Positions 10,796-19,884 are shown, numbered from the stretch's first letter. The stretch: DNA of 64,000 nucleotides from an uncultured Eubacteriales bacterium (GCA_900544765.1 UQWI01000005.1:62001-126000), one strand, 5' to 3'. Translations and numbers: made by a program. The notes: a model not told the origin generated them from the letters alone.

Positions 10796-11707
10796 TCACT
10801 CCGCCGCTCCGGAGCGGGCGATTTCCGTGAGGCGCTTGAGCCGGTGGCTGAGACAGCTCTTTGTCACGCTGGGCTGGCTCAGCGCTGCGAGCTCGGACAG
10901 GCTCGCCTCCGGGTTGGCTATGCGCAGCAGCGCCGCCTGCTGCAGGCCGTCCGGCAGCGAATCCAGCCCCTGCTCGCGTTCGATTATGCGTATGGCGTCG
11001 AGCTGCTCGGCTGCGGCGGCAACAATCTTGTCAGCGTTGGCGCTGTCGCAGTTCACCTTGCGGTTTATCTCGCTGCGCATCTCCTTTTCGACGCGCGCGC
11101 TCATTATCTCGAGCGCGGAGACGTCCGCGCCCACCGTCGTCAGGAAGTCGGCTATGGCCTCGCTCTGTTTGAAGTAGTTCAGGCTGCTGGCCCCGCGCCG
11201 GGCCTGTCCGGGCTCGAAGCCCAGCTCCCCCAGCAGCGCGCTCATCTCCCGGCTCACCGCCGCGTGGGTGGTGGCCAGCTCCAGGTGGTAGCGCTTGGCG
11301 GGGTCGGTCATGCTCCCGCCCGCCAGGAAGGCGCCGCGCACAAAGCTCGCCCTGCAGCAGTCGTTTTCGAGCACGCCGAGGTTTATGTGCAGCGTGAGCG
11401 TGTCATCCGGTTCCATGCCGAAGGCGCGGAACACCGTGGTTATCTTGCCGCCGTCGGTTATCAGCAGGGTCTGGCGCGAGCCGGACGCGCCCGGCTCCGG
11501 CAGCTTGTCGAAGCTCACCCCGAAGGCGCGGCGGAACAGCCTAGGCAGCAGCTCTACGAATTCCGCGCTGCCTGTTATAATCCTTATCTCCCTCGGCGTA
11601 AAGCTGTTGCAATAGAGGGCCACGCCGTAGGCCTCGGCCACGGCGCAGCACTTTTTCTTCCGGTTCATGCGGCACAGCTCGGCCTTGGCCTCGGATGAAA
11701 ATGACAT
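10796..11707 (-). CDS. whiA: WhiA-type DNA-binding protein
   Basis: A 303-aa WhiA homologue. Seen: the N-terminal start SFSSEAKAELCRM, the LAGLIDADG-homing-endonuclease-derived core (CCRASFVRGAFLAGGSMTDP), and the C-terminal helix-turn-helix (LRIANPEASLSELAALSQPSVTKSCLSHRLKRL). WhiA is linked to cell division and chromosome segregation in Firmicutes and to sporulation control in actinobacteria. It follows yvcK by 12 nt and precedes dnaE, the conserved Clostridia order. Confidence 0.94.
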   Translation of the reverse strand: MSFSSEAKAELCRMNRKKKCCAVAEAYGVALYCNSFTPREIRIITGSAEFVELLPRLFRRAFGVSFDKLPEPGASGSRQTLLITDGGKITTVFRAFGMEPDDTLTLHINLGVLENDCCRASFVRGAFLAGGSMTDPAKRYHLELATTHAAVSREMSALLGELGFEPGQARRGASSLNYFKQSEAIADFLTTVGADVSALEIMSARVEKEMRSEINRKVNCDSANADKIVAAAAEQLDAIRIIEREQGLDSLPDGLQQAALLRIANPEASLSELAALSQPSVTKSCLSHRLKRLTEIARSGAAE

Positions 11708-11719
11708 TGTCCGTCCTCC

Positions 11720-12724
11720 TCAGAGGTATACTCGGGTGTGGGATTTTTCGCGGTAAACGCGCATCAGCTCGCGCGAGAGCCTGTCGGGGTCGTGGCGCAC
11801 CAGCCCCTTTACCCAGCTGGCCACAGGAGCGCGCAGCACGCCCACGCCCAGCTTATACACCGCGTCGTCGTCTATCTCGACGGGCTCCGCGCCCTCGGCC
11901 CTGTACTTGGCGGCTATCTCCTCGGGTATGGCCAGGCTGTTGGCGAGGCACCAGTCGAAGAGGTGCTCTCCGGAATTCGAAAACAGGGCCTCGATGTGGT
12001 CGGAGGCGGTGTAGCCCTCAGTCTCGCCGTCCTGGGTCATGACGTTCAGGACGTATATCTTGAAGGCGTCCGACTTGGCTATGGCCTCCGCCACGCCGTC
12101 GGTCACCAGGTTCGGCATGATGGACGTGTACAGGCTGCCGGGGCCGAGGACTATCATATCCGCGGCGCTGATCGCCTCTATGGCCTGGGGCAGCGCGCGC
12201 GGCCGCTCGGGTATGAGATGCACCCGGCTGATGCGTTTATCCGTGCCCTTCTTGAAGTCGGCTATGCGCGATTCGCCCACCACCTCGCTGCCGTCGTCGA
12301 AGTCCGCAGCGAGATAGACGTTCTCGTTGGACACCGGCAGGACGCGCCCGGTGATAGCCAGGACGTCCGACATGCGGCGCACGGCCTCGTCGAAGGTCTC
12401 CGACATGCCGTTGAGCGCGGCCAGGAACAGGTTGCCGAAGCTCTGCCCCTTCAGGCTGCCCTCGGTGAAGCGGTAGGCCAGCAGCTGCTCCATAATGGGC
12501 TCAGTGTTGGCCAGGGCCTGGAGGCAGTTGCGCACGTCTCCCGGAGGCGGCATGCCCAAATCCTCGCGGAGCATGCCGCTGCCGCCTCCGTCGTCGGCGA
12601 CCGTAACTATGGCCGTGATGCTGCGCGAGAGCTTCTTGAGCCCCCGCAGCATGGTTGAAAGCCCCGTGCCGCCGCCTATGACGGCTATGCGCGGGTCGTG
12701 TCTGCTGTCAGTTTTCATGCTCAT
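11720..12724 (-). CDS. yvcK: YvcK/GlmR family protein, UDP-sugar-binding regulator of cell-wall and carbon metabolism
   Basis: A 334-aa cytosolic protein of the CofD-like/YvcK family. Seen: the N-terminal IAVIGGGTGLSTMLRGLK and VADDGGGSGMLREDLGMPPPGDVRNCL, and MIVLGPGSLYTSIMPNLV. In Bacillus this protein (GlmR) binds UDP-GlcNAc and stimulates GlmS, and is needed on gluconeogenic carbon. The start overlaps the rapZ stop (ATGA). Its position between rapZ and whiA is conserved. Confidence 0.93.
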   Translation of the reverse strand: MSMKTDSRHDPRIAVIGGGTGLSTMLRGLKKLSRSITAIVTVADDGGGSGMLREDLGMPPPGDVRNCLQALANTEPIMEQLLAYRFTEGSLKGQSFGNLFLAALNGMSETFDEAVRRMSDVLAITGRVLPVSNENVYLAADFDDGSEVVGESRIADFKKGTDKRISRVHLIPERPRALPQAIEAISAADMIVLGPGSLYTSIMPNLVTDGVAEAIAKSDAFKIYVLNVMTQDGETEGYTASDHIEALFSNSGEHLFDWCLANSLAIPEEIAAKYRAEGAEPVEIDDDAVYKLGVGVLRAPVASWVKGLVRHDPDRLSRELMRVYREKSHTRVYL

Positions 12725-13575
12725 TCCTTCTCAATATCGCGCAGGGCGATGGTGACGTTCTCCCGCTTCTCGCTGAGCCTCCGCACAAGCTCGACCGCCA
12801 CGGCGACGCTGCGGTGCTTACCGCCGGTGCAGCCGACGGCTATCTGCAGTGCGTACCTGCCCTCCTCAGCGTAGAGGGGGATGATGTAGTCGAGCAGGGC
12901 GCAGAGCCTGTCCATGAACTCCCGCGCCTCGGGACGTGCCAGCACGAAGTTCGACACGTTGGGGTCGAGGCCGGTCAGCGGCCTGAGCTGCGCGACGTAG
13001 TACGGGTTCGGCAGGAACCTGACGTCGAACACCAGGTCCGCGTCTATAGGCAGACCGTGCTTGTAGCCGAAAGCCGTGACGGTGATGGCGAAACGGCGCT
13101 CGGTGCGGCTGAGCAGCTCGCGTATGCGGCTTTGCAGCATGGAGGTAGTCAGGCCAGTAGTGTTGATTATGTAGTCGGCGCGCTCACGCACAGGCTCGAG
13201 CGCCTTCGCCTCGCGGAGCACGGCGCCCTCAATAGAGCCGCCCGCCTCCTGCATCGGGTGAGGGCGTCGCGAGCCCTTGTACCGGCGCACGATGGTGGAC
13301 GTGTCCGCCTCGACGAAGAGTATGCGGTAGTCGAGGCCCATGTCCCACAGCCCGTCGAGCGCGGGCAGCAGGCCGTCCAGGCTCTCGCGCTCGCGTACGT
13401 CGGTGACCAGGGCCACGCGCTCATACCTGCCCTGGCTGGCCAGGCACAGCTCGGCAAAGCGCGGCATCAGCGCGATGGGCAGATTGTCCACGCAGTAATA
13501 ACCCATGTCCTCTAGTATGTCCGCCGCCTGGCTCTTGCCCGCGCCGGACATGCCGGATATTATAAGAAACTCCAT
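12721..13575 (-). CDS. rapZ: RapZ/YvcJ nucleotide-binding protein
   Basis: A 284-aa P-loop protein. Seen: Walker A ISGMSGAGKSQA at residues 6-17, the segment YYCVDNLPIALMP, the Walker B-like VRDVRFLPNPYYV-type region (DLVFDVRFLPNPYY), and the C-terminal IAVGCTGGKHRSVAVAVELV, which is the phosphate-binding RapZ domain. In E. coli RapZ adapts RNase E to small RNAs controlling GlmS; in Bacillus YvcJ affects competence. It overlaps yvcK by 4 nt and lies 13 nt after murB. Confidence 0.94.
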   Translation of the reverse strand: MEFLIISGMSGAGKSQAADILEDMGYYCVDNLPIALMPRFAELCLASQGRYERVALVTDVRERESLDGLLPALDGLWDMGLDYRILFVEADTSTIVRRYKGSRRPHPMQEAGGSIEGAVLREAKALEPVRERADYIINTTGLTTSMLQSRIRELLSRTERRFAITVTAFGYKHGLPIDADLVFDVRFLPNPYYVAQLRPLTGLDPNVSNFVLARPEAREFMDRLCALLDYIIPLYAEEGRYALQIAVGCTGGKHRSVAVAVELVRRLSEKRENVTIALRDIEKE

Positions 13576-13588
13576 CTTCTCTCCTGTT

Positions 13589-14512
13589 TCAAAGTCCGGG
13601 GCCGATTATCTTGACTTCCGGCTCGAGCAGAACGCCCGAGAACTCGCAGACGCGGCGCCGCACCTCGCGCATGAGCTCTATCACGTCGGAGTAGGTCGCG
13701 CCGCCTGCGTTGACCACGAAGCCCGCGTGCTTGGTGGACACCATCGCCCCGCCCACGCGAAGGCCCTTCAGCCCGGCTTCGTCGATGAGCGCGGCGGCGT
13801 AACCCGTCTTTGGGCGCTTGAAGGTGCTGCCCGCGCTGGGCATATCCAGCGGCTGGGACGCGCGGCGCTTTTCTATGAGCTCGTTCATGCGCGCCCGCAC
13901 GGCCTCGCCGTCGCCGGGCGTCAGCCGGAACACCGCACTCGTGATGAGCTTATCCGTGTCCGAGAAGGCGCTGTGCCTGTAGCTCAGGCCGAGCGCGTCC
14001 CCGGAGAGCGTGCTTATGACGCCGTCCGCATCCACATATTCGGCGCTCTCGAGCACGTCCCGCATCTCCCCGCCGTAGGCGCCGGCGTTCATCGCCACCC
14101 CGCCGCCGACGCTGCCGGGTATGCCGTGGGCAAACTCCAGACCCGTCAGCCCGTGCTGGGCCGCAAACACGGCCAGGGCGTTGAGCGTGGCGCCCGCCTG
14201 GGCGCGGATGCGCGCTGCGTCTAGCAGCTCCATGCTTGACGCGGGCTTCGACATGCGCACGACGGCGCCCGGATAGCCCTCGTCGGGTATCAGCAGGTTG
14301 GTGCAGCTGCCGACTATGAGCACCTGTGCGCCGGAAGAGCGCAGGATGGCGAGCGCCGAGGCTGCCTCCTCTGCCGAGGAGGGCAGCAGCATCAGGCGCG
14401 CCGGGCCGCCTATTTTGAACGAGCAGTGCTCGCTCATCGGCTCGTTTTCGCGTATCTCCAGCGCGGGAAGCGCAGCGGAGAGCCTGCTTACGATTGCCGG
14501 ATAATCTGCCAT
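13589..14512 (-). CDS. murB: UDP-N-acetylenolpyruvoylglucosamine reductase
   Basis: A 307-aa FAD enzyme that makes UDP-MurNAc in peptidoglycan synthesis. Seen: N-terminal MSEHCSFKIGGPARLMLLPS (MurB T-x-x-x-I-G-G), FAD-binding VLIVGSCTNLLIPDEGYPGAVVRM, GLTGLEFAHGIPGSVGGGVAMNAGAYGGEM, YRHSAF, and the catalytic serine/glutamate regions QPLDMPSAGSTFKRP and GVLLEPEVKIIG. The length indicates the shorter type II MurB. The start codon overlaps the hprK stop (TAATG). Confidence 0.95.
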   Translation of the reverse strand: MADYPAIVSRLSAALPALEIRENEPMSEHCSFKIGGPARLMLLPSSAEEAASALAILRSSGAQVLIVGSCTNLLIPDEGYPGAVVRMSKPASSMELLDAARIRAQAGATLNALAVFAAQHGLTGLEFAHGIPGSVGGGVAMNAGAYGGEMRDVLESAEYVDADGVISTLSGDALGLSYRHSAFSDTDKLITSAVFRLTPGDGEAVRARMNELIEKRRASQPLDMPSAGSTFKRPKTGYAAALIDEAGLKGLRVGGAMVSTKHAGFVVNAGGATYSDVIELMREVRRRVCEFSGVLLEPEVKIIGPGL

Positions 14513-15456
14513 TAGAAATCCTTTCCCTGGTCGACCAGTCTGTCATGCTCGCGGGCGAGCGCCTCGGCGGCGTTGTAGCCCATCTTCTTCTGGCGGTTGT
14601 TCATGGCCGCGAGCTCGAGGATGACGGCGAGGTTGCGCCCCGGGCGCACAGGTATGGTGTAGCAGGGCATCTCGACGCCCAGTATGGTCGTGTACTCCGT
14701 CTCGAGGCCGAGGCGGTCGTAGGCCTTGTTGTCGTCCCAGAGCTCGAAGTTGACCACGAGGTCGACGTTCGTCTCCGGCTTGACCGCGCCCACGCCGAAG
14801 ATGTGCCGTGCGTTGATGACGCCTATGCCGCGCAGCTCCATGTAATAGCGTATGAGCGGCGGCGCGGTGCCTATGAGCGTTTCGCGCGACGTGCGGCGGA
14901 TTATAACCGCGTCGTCGGCAATCAGGCGGTGGCCGCGCTTGATGAGCTCCAGGGCCGTCTCGCTCTTGCCCACGCCGGAGTCGCCGGTGATAAGCAGGCC
15001 CTCGCCGTAGACCTCGACCAGCACTCCGTGCATGGTCACGCGCGGGGCCATGGCGTTGCGGAGCATGCTTATGAGGTCGGCCATGAAGGTGGAAGTGTCC
15101 TCGTTCGTGCTCATCAGGTTGCGGTCGTACTTCTCGGCCATCTCCACGAGCTCCGGTATGGTATCTATGCCGTGGCAGAGTATGATTGCCGACAGGTCGA
15201 AGCGCATGAAGCGCTCCAGGGCCTCGGCGCGCTGGTTGGGGTCGAGGCTCTCCAGATATGTGCACTCTACGCGGCCTATGAGCTGCAGCCGCTTGGGGTC
15301 GAAGTAGTCATAGAACCCTGCGAGCTGCAGGGCCGGGCGGTTCACGTCGGCGGTGCGCACGCAGGCGGTGTCGAAGTCCTTGGAGGCGTGAAGTATTTTC
15401 AGCCCCTGCTCCTTCACTATGCTGCTCAGGCTCACCGAGTATTCGTCGTTTTTCAT
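14512..15456 (-). CDS. hprK: HPr kinase/phosphorylase
   Basis: A 314-aa bifunctional enzyme that phosphorylates and dephosphorylates Ser46 of HPr/Crh and so sets carbon catabolite repression. Seen: an N-terminal domain ending in VLVEVYGEGLLI, Walker A TGDSGVGKSETALELIKRGH, the following LIADD, and the family signature YMELRGIGVINARHIFG. ATG at 15456 is used because AAAAGGAGG lies 5-8 nt upstream; the longer frame to 15639 has no such site and an atypical AT-rich start. It is the first gene of the six-gene operon. Confidence 0.95.
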   Translation of the reverse strand: MKNDEYSVSLSSIVKEQGLKILHASKDFDTACVRTADVNRPALQLAGFYDYFDPKRLQLIGRVECTYLESLDPNQRAEALERFMRFDLSAIILCHGIDTIPELVEMAEKYDRNLMSTNEDTSTFMADLISMLRNAMAPRVTMHGVLVEVYGEGLLITGDSGVGKSETALELIKRGHRLIADDAVIIRRTSRETLIGTAPPLIRYYMELRGIGVINARHIFGVGAVKPETNVDLVVNFELWDDNKAYDRLGLETEYTTILGVEMPCYTIPVRPGRNLAVILELAAMNNRQKKMGYNAAEALAREHDRLVDQGKDF

Positions 15457-15513
15457 GCTGCCTCCTTTTCGGCGCGCTGCGCCGCAGTGTGTTCTCGGCC
15501 TTGACTTATTATT

Positions 15514-15542
15514 ATTGTAACCACTCGCCCGCAATTTGGCAA
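15514..15542 (-). promoter_or_regulatory. Sigma-A promoter of the hprK-dnaE operon
   Basis: Minus strand TTGCCA (15537-15542), 17 nt, TACAAT (15514-15519), about 55 nt before the hprK ATG. Confidence 0.75.
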
Positions 15543-15568
15543 CGTTTTTGTTGCAGGCGATATTTTTC

Positions 15569-15597
15569 TTGCAATTAGTGCCGCACAGTGCTATTAT
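15569..15597 (+). promoter_or_regulatory. Sigma-A promoter of rpmB
   Basis: TTGCAA (15569-15574), 17 nt, TATTAT (15592-15597). It is divergent from the hprK promoter, with 26 bp between the two -35 boxes. Confidence 0.75.
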
Positions 15598-15643
15598 ATT
15601 AAGGCTGTTAAAATAAATCAAGCTGGAACGGAGGTGCAACTAA

Positions 15644-15832
15644 ATGGCAAAGTGCGAATTCTGCGGCAAGGATATGGCTTTCGGCATCAAGGTCAGCCAT
15701 TCCCACAGGCGCGCCAACCGCACCTGGAAGCCCAACGTTAAGCGCGTAAAGGCCATCGTGGACGGCAGCCCCAAGCACGTCTACGCCTGCACCCGCTGCC
15801 TGCGCAGCGGAAAGGTCACCCGCGCGGTGTAA
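15644..15832 (+). CDS. rpmB: Ribosomal protein L28, zinc-binding form
   Basis: A 62-aa large-subunit ribosomal protein. Seen: MAKCEFCGKDMAFG and the second pair YACTRCLRSGKV, which give the C-x-x-C ... C-x-x-C zinc site of the C+ paralogue, and the conserved RRANRTWKPNVKRV. It starts after CGGAGGTG and is monocistronic, followed by a strong hairpin. Presence of the zinc form suggests no zinc-free backup is implied here, but another copy could exist outside the window. Confidence 0.97.
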   Translation: MAKCEFCGKDMAFGIKVSHSHRRANRTWKPNVKRVKAIVDGSPKHVYACTRCLRSGKVTRAV

Positions 15833-15852
15833 TCATATACATCGCGCAGCCT

Positions 15853-15896
15853 AAGCCGCGCCGGGAGGGAGCTTTTCCCACCCGGCGCGGCTTTGC
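15853..15896. terminator. Terminator between rpmB and the M16 peptidase gene
   Basis: AAGCCGCGCCGGG/CCCGGCGCGGCTT stem; moderate T content after it (TTTGCTT). It lies between converging genes. Confidence 0.8.
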
Positions 15897-15903
15897 TTAT
15901 TCC

Positions 15904-17151
15904 TCACAGCAGACGCAGCGCCTCGTACTCTTCCCGGGCGCGCACCTTACCCAACGCCGCAACGGACAGGCGCGAGAAGTCGAAGGTGCGCCGGGCGAAG
16001 TCCAGCACGTCCTCCCGCGTGACGGCATTGTAGCGCTCCACCACCTCGTCTATGCTGTCCACGCGGCCGAGGAAGAGCTCGCTCTGCCCCATCCGGCGCA
16101 TACGCGCCAGCGTGCTCTCGAGCGCAATCACCGCGCCGGACTCGGCCTGGGCCTTTGCGCGCGCGAGCTCGGAGTCCGACGGCCCCTCGTCGAGGAAGCG
16201 GCGCAGCCCGTCGGTTATCTCGCGCAGCGCGCGCTGCTCGTTGCCGGCGCTTGTCGCCGCGCCGATGCCGACGAGGCCCGTGTCCGCATAGGTCATGTCG
16301 AAGCTCTCCAGGTCGTAGCACAGTCCCAGCTCGTCACGCAGCCGAGTGTAAAGCCGCGAGCTCGCAGAGCCGCCCAGGATTGTGTTCATTATGGCCATCG
16401 CCGGCCGCTCGCCGCTGCCGTATGTAATCCCCGGGAAAGCCAGCAGCAGCTGGTTCTGCTCCGTATCCCGGCCTTCCAGCGCAATGCCCGGCGTGTACTC
16501 CGCGCGCTCCGGAGCCGCCGCAGGCTCTGCGGGCAGGGCGGCAAGCCTGTCTGCGAGCGCCGAGGCGTCACCGTCGTCAAAGCGCCCCGAGACGGCGAGG
16601 ACCGTGCCCGGCCCGGTGTAGTGCCGCGATTTGAAGCCGAGCAGCCCCGAGCGCGTCAGCGCCTCCACGCTCTCGCGGCTGCCGAGCACGGGGGCGCCCA
16701 GCGCGCCCGGGAAACATGTGCGCACGAGCATTTCGTTTGCCACGTCGTCGGGCATGTCCTCGTACATGCGCATCTCGTCGAGTATGACGCCGCGCTCAGT
16801 GCTCATATCTCCCTCGTCGAAGCGGGAATTGAATAGCATGTCGGCCAGGAGCTCCGCCGCCTCAGGCATGCGCTTGTCCAGCACGCGCATATAGTAGTTG
16901 GTGCAGTCGCGCGAGGTGAAGGCGTTGGCCTCCGCGCCTATGTCGTCCATGCGCCCGGCGAGCTCCGCGCTGCTCAGCGAGGCCGTACCCTTGAACAGCA
17001 TGTGCTCTATGAAGTGGGCCGCTCCGGCCTCCTTCGGCGTCTCGTCGCGCGAGCCCGCCCTGAACCACAGGCCTATTGAAGCGCTGCGCACCCCGTCCAC
17101 ATGGTCGAGCAGTACCGTCGCGCCGTTTTCGAGCTTGTACTTTTCCAACAT
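15904..17151 (-). CDS. M16-family zinc metallopeptidase (PqqL/YmxG-like processing protease)
   Basis: A 415-aa protein. Seen: the inverted zinc motif AGAAHFIEHMLFKGT (H-x-x-E-H, residues about 45-60) with the downstream zinc-ligand glutamate in ERGVILDEMRMYEDMPDD. The second half is the inactive M16 C-terminal domain (QNQLLLAFPGITYGSGERPA, GGSASSRLYTRLRDELGLCY). This matches Bacillus YmxG/mitochondrial processing peptidase-like proteins. ATG at 17151 is chosen because GGAGG lies about 9 nt upstream; the longer frame to 17184 has none. It is monocistronic. Physiological substrate unknown. Confidence 0.9.
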   Translation of the reverse strand: MLEKYKLENGATVLLDHVDGVRSASIGLWFRAGSRDETPKEAGAAHFIEHMLFKGTASLSSAELAGRMDDIGAEANAFTSRDCTNYYMRVLDKRMPEAAELLADMLFNSRFDEGDMSTERGVILDEMRMYEDMPDDVANEMLVRTCFPGALGAPVLGSRESVEALTRSGLLGFKSRHYTGPGTVLAVSGRFDDGDASALADRLAALPAEPAAAPERAEYTPGIALEGRDTEQNQLLLAFPGITYGSGERPAMAIMNTILGGSASSRLYTRLRDELGLCYDLESFDMTYADTGLVGIGAATSAGNEQRALREITDGLRRFLDEGPSDSELARAKAQAESGAVIALESTLARMRRMGQSELFLGRVDSIDEVVERYNAVTREDVLDFARRTFDFSRLSVAALGKVRAREEYEALRLL

Positions 17152-17174
17152 CCCCTGCGCCTCCAATCCCTGAA

Positions 17175-17203
17175 AGCATAGCACATATTCCGTCCGGGCT
17201 CAA
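17175..17203 (-). promoter_or_regulatory. Sigma-A promoter of the M16 peptidase
   Basis: Minus strand TTGAGC (17198-17203), 17 nt, TATGCT (17175-17180). Confidence 0.65.
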
Positions 17204-17214
17204 GCCCGCCGTGA

Positions 17215-17243
17215 TTGACAAGGGGCAGCGCCGATGCTATAAT
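17215..17243 (+). promoter_or_regulatory. Consensus sigma-A promoter of the CNNM/CorC-like pair
   Basis: TTGACA (17215-17220), 17 nt, TATAAT (17238-17243): a perfect consensus with about 70 nt leader before the ATG at 17320. Confidence 0.9.
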
Positions 17244-17319
17244 CTGAAATTAATGATTATAATGTGGTTTTGCTTTACATAGCCATATAACATTACCTTG
17301 CTGGGAGTGATAGTCCTCA

Positions 17320-18612
17320 ATGGACGCAGGCAGTTTAAGTTGCACCATAGGCGCGGCGGCGGCGCTGCTGCTGGCCGCATATTTCTCAATGGTGGAGGCG
17401 GCATTTGAAAACGTGTCGCGCTCGCGCATAAAATCGCGCGATGATTCGGAGCGCCGGACGAAGCGCACTCTGCGCATCCTGGACAACTGGGAATCGTCCC
17501 GCGGTGCCATACTCATCGGCACCAACCTCTCGCATGTGGCACTGGCCTCCCTGGTTACTTACCTCATCGTAGTGTCCGACTGGCCCAACTGGGCCTCCGC
17601 AGTCGCCGCCGTGTGCGCGGCGCTGATTGTGTTCTTCCTGGCCGAGGCCCTGCCCAAAAACGTGGCGGCCAAGTACCCGGAGCGCATATGCCTGGCCGCG
17701 TCCGGCTCCCTGCGCTTCTTCACGCTGCTCTTCAAGCCCCTCTATGTGTTCTTCCGCTGCATAGGCCGGGCCTTTGCCTCCCTGACCAAGGGCGAGGCCG
17801 AGGTCTCCGTCACCGAGGATGAGCTCTACGAGCTCATCGAGGACATGACCGACCAGGGCTCGCTGGATACGGAGCGCGGAGAGCTGGTCAGCAGCGCGCT
17901 GCAATTCGCCGACCTCACGGCGGAGAACATACTCACCGCGCGCGTCGACGTCGCCGCGATAGACGTGGAGTGGGACACCGCGCAGACGCTGGATTTCATA
18001 AAGCGGGAGCGGCACTCGCGCCTGCCCGTCTACGAGGACAGCGTGGACAACATCATCGGCGTGCTGCAGATACGCAAGTACATACGCGAATACCTGACGC
18101 ACAGGGGCGCCGTGAATCTGCGCTCCCTGCTCGACGCTGCCTACTTCGTCGAGCGCGACATGAAGATTGACAAGCTGCTGAGCCTTATGAGCTCCAAGAA
18201 GCTCAACATGGCCGTGGTCACGGACGGCTACGGCGGCGTGCTCGGCATTGTGACGGTTGAGGACATACTCGAAGAGCTGGTAGGCGAGATATGGGACGAG
18301 GACGACGTGGTCGAGGAGAGCTTTGTGCCGCTTGGCGGGGGACGTTTTGAGGTAGACGCTGAGATGTCGCTCGGCGAGACGCTCGAGAGGCTGGGCTTGG
18401 ACACCAGGGAGCTGCCGGACGAGGACGAATACAAGCTCATGGGCGAGTGGGCCTACGAGCAGTTTGACCGCATCCCCTCCACGCGAGAGAGCTTCACCTG
18501 GAACCGCCTGTCCGTCACCGTCGGAGAAATGCGCCAGAACCGCATAGTCAAGCTCATCTGCCGCGTGCTGCCCGAGCCCGACGCGGGCAAGGAAGGGGGC
18601 GAGGCGAAATGA
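17320..18612 (+). CDS. CNNM/HlyC-CorC family membrane protein with CBS pair (first copy)
   Basis: A 430-aa protein. Order: N-terminal DUF21/CNNM transmembrane domain with about four hydrophobic segments (residues 5-150; EAAFENVSRSRIKSR, LFKPLYVFFRC), two CBS domains (about 190-320; MTDQGSLDTERGELVSSALQF, HSRLPVYEDSVDNIIGVLQIRK, MAVVTDGYGGVLGIVTVEDILEELVGEIWDE), then a C-terminal CorC/HlyC domain (about 340-420). In the family such proteins are implicated in Mg2+ or Co2+ efflux; haemolysin naming is historical. Its TGA overlaps the ATG of a paralogue at 18609. Confidence 0.9.
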   Translation: MDAGSLSCTIGAAAALLLAAYFSMVEAAFENVSRSRIKSRDDSERRTKRTLRILDNWESSRGAILIGTNLSHVALASLVTYLIVVSDWPNWASAVAAVCAALIVFFLAEALPKNVAAKYPERICLAASGSLRFFTLLFKPLYVFFRCIGRAFASLTKGEAEVSVTEDELYELIEDMTDQGSLDTERGELVSSALQFADLTAENILTARVDVAAIDVEWDTAQTLDFIKRERHSRLPVYEDSVDNIIGVLQIRKYIREYLTHRGAVNLRSLLDAAYFVERDMKIDKLLSLMSSKKLNMAVVTDGYGGVLGIVTVEDILEELVGEIWDEDDVVEESFVPLGGGRFEVDAEMSLGETLERLGLDTRELPDEDEYKLMGEWAYEQFDRIPSTRESFTWNRLSVTVGEMRQNRIVKLICRVLPEPDAGKEGGEAK

Positions 18613-19874
18613 CCGGATATATAGTGGCTTTCCTGCTTCTGCTGGCCCTCTCGGCGCTGTTCTCCGCCAGTGAGAGCGCGTTTTCCGAGTGCAACCGCCT
18701 GCGCATAGAGTCCGCCGCCGAGTCCGGCAAGCGCTCCGCCGCCACGGCGCTGAAACTGCTCGACCGCTTCGACTCCACCATTGACGCCATCCTGCTGGGC
18801 AACAGCCTGGCCAACATATTGGCCGTCTCCATCGCCTGCGTGGCCTGTGTGGAGACATACGGCAGTACGCGCTGGATGTGGCTTTACGCCGTCGGCGCGC
18901 TGGTGCTGATAGTCCTGTTCGGCGAGGCCCTGCCCAGGCTAATCGCCGGGAAGAACGCCAACAGCCTGACCTTGAGCCTTGCGAAGCCGGTGCGCGCGCT
19001 GACCATCATAGTCACGCCCTTCAGCTGGACGCTCGGCCGTCTTGCCAAGCTGCTGACTCTCCCCATGCGCGGAGAGGAGCAGCCGGAGGGGGACGAGGCG
19101 GCGGTTGAAGAGCTGCAAAGTATTATCGACACCGCCGAGGATGAGAGCGTGCTGACCGAGGGCCGCAGCGAGCTGCTCAAGAGCGCGCTGGAGTTCTCTG
19201 AGCTGAGTGCGAGCGAGGCCATGACCGCCCGCGTGGATGTCGACGCGATAGACATAGACGACGACTGGGACGACATCATTGCGGAGATTGAAGGGAGCAC
19301 GCACTCGCGCCTGCCCGTCTACGAGGACAGCATAGACAACATAATCGGCTTTTTGTACCTGAACCACTTTCTCAAGGCCCTGACCGACGACCCGCACCCA
19401 GACATACGGGCCATGCTGATGGAGCCGCTCTACGTCTACAAGACGATAAAGCTGCCGCAGGTACTCGCTGAGCTGCGCCACGCGAAGAAGCACCTCGCCA
19501 TCGTCACCGACGAATACGGCGGGACGCTGGGCGTTATCTCCCTCGAGGACGTGCTTGAGCAGATTGTCGGCGAGATATGGGACGAGACGGACGAGGTGGA
19601 GACCGAGGTCGTGGAGAAAGCCGAAGGCGAGTATGAGCTCGACGGCGACATGACTATCTCCGACTTCCTGGAGCTTGTCGGTCTTGACGAGGACGACTTT
19701 GAGTGTGAGAGCGACACCGTGGGAGGCTGGGCCATAGAGATGTTCGGACGCTTCCCGGAGCCTGGCGAGAGCTTTGACTACGACGGCCTGACTGTCACCA
19801 TCCTCGCAATGGATAAGCAGCGCGTGGATAAAGTCCTGGTGCACAGGCATGAGACAGAGCAGCAGGACGAATAA
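18609..19874 (+). CDS. CNNM/HlyC-CorC family membrane protein with CBS pair (second copy)
   Basis: A 421-aa paralogue of the preceding protein with the same order: DUF21 membrane domain (ALFSASESAFSECNRLRIES, LGNSLANILAVSIACVACVE, LIVLFGEALPRLI), CBS pair (THSRLPVYEDSIDNIIGFLY, LAIVTDEYGGTLGVISLEDVLEQIVGEIWDETDEVE), and an acidic CorC domain. The two proteins share near-identical CBS signature segments, so a tandem duplication followed by divergence is likely. The 4-nt overlap and paralogy suggest that the two could form a heteromeric membrane complex; that is inference. A terminator follows. Confidence 0.9.
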   Translation: MTGYIVAFLLLLALSALFSASESAFSECNRLRIESAAESGKRSAATALKLLDRFDSTIDAILLGNSLANILAVSIACVACVETYGSTRWMWLYAVGALVLIVLFGEALPRLIAGKNANSLTLSLAKPVRALTIIVTPFSWTLGRLAKLLTLPMRGEEQPEGDEAAVEELQSIIDTAEDESVLTEGRSELLKSALEFSELSASEAMTARVDVDAIDIDDDWDDIIAEIEGSTHSRLPVYEDSIDNIIGFLYLNHFLKALTDDPHPDIRAMLMEPLYVYKTIKLPQVLAELRHAKKHLAIVTDEYGGTLGVISLEDVLEQIVGEIWDETDEVETEVVEKAEGEYELDGDMTISDFLELVGLDEDDFECESDTVGGWAIEMFGRFPEPGESFDYDGLTVTILAMDKQRVDKVLVHRHETEQQDE

Positions 19875-19884
19875 CAGACATACT

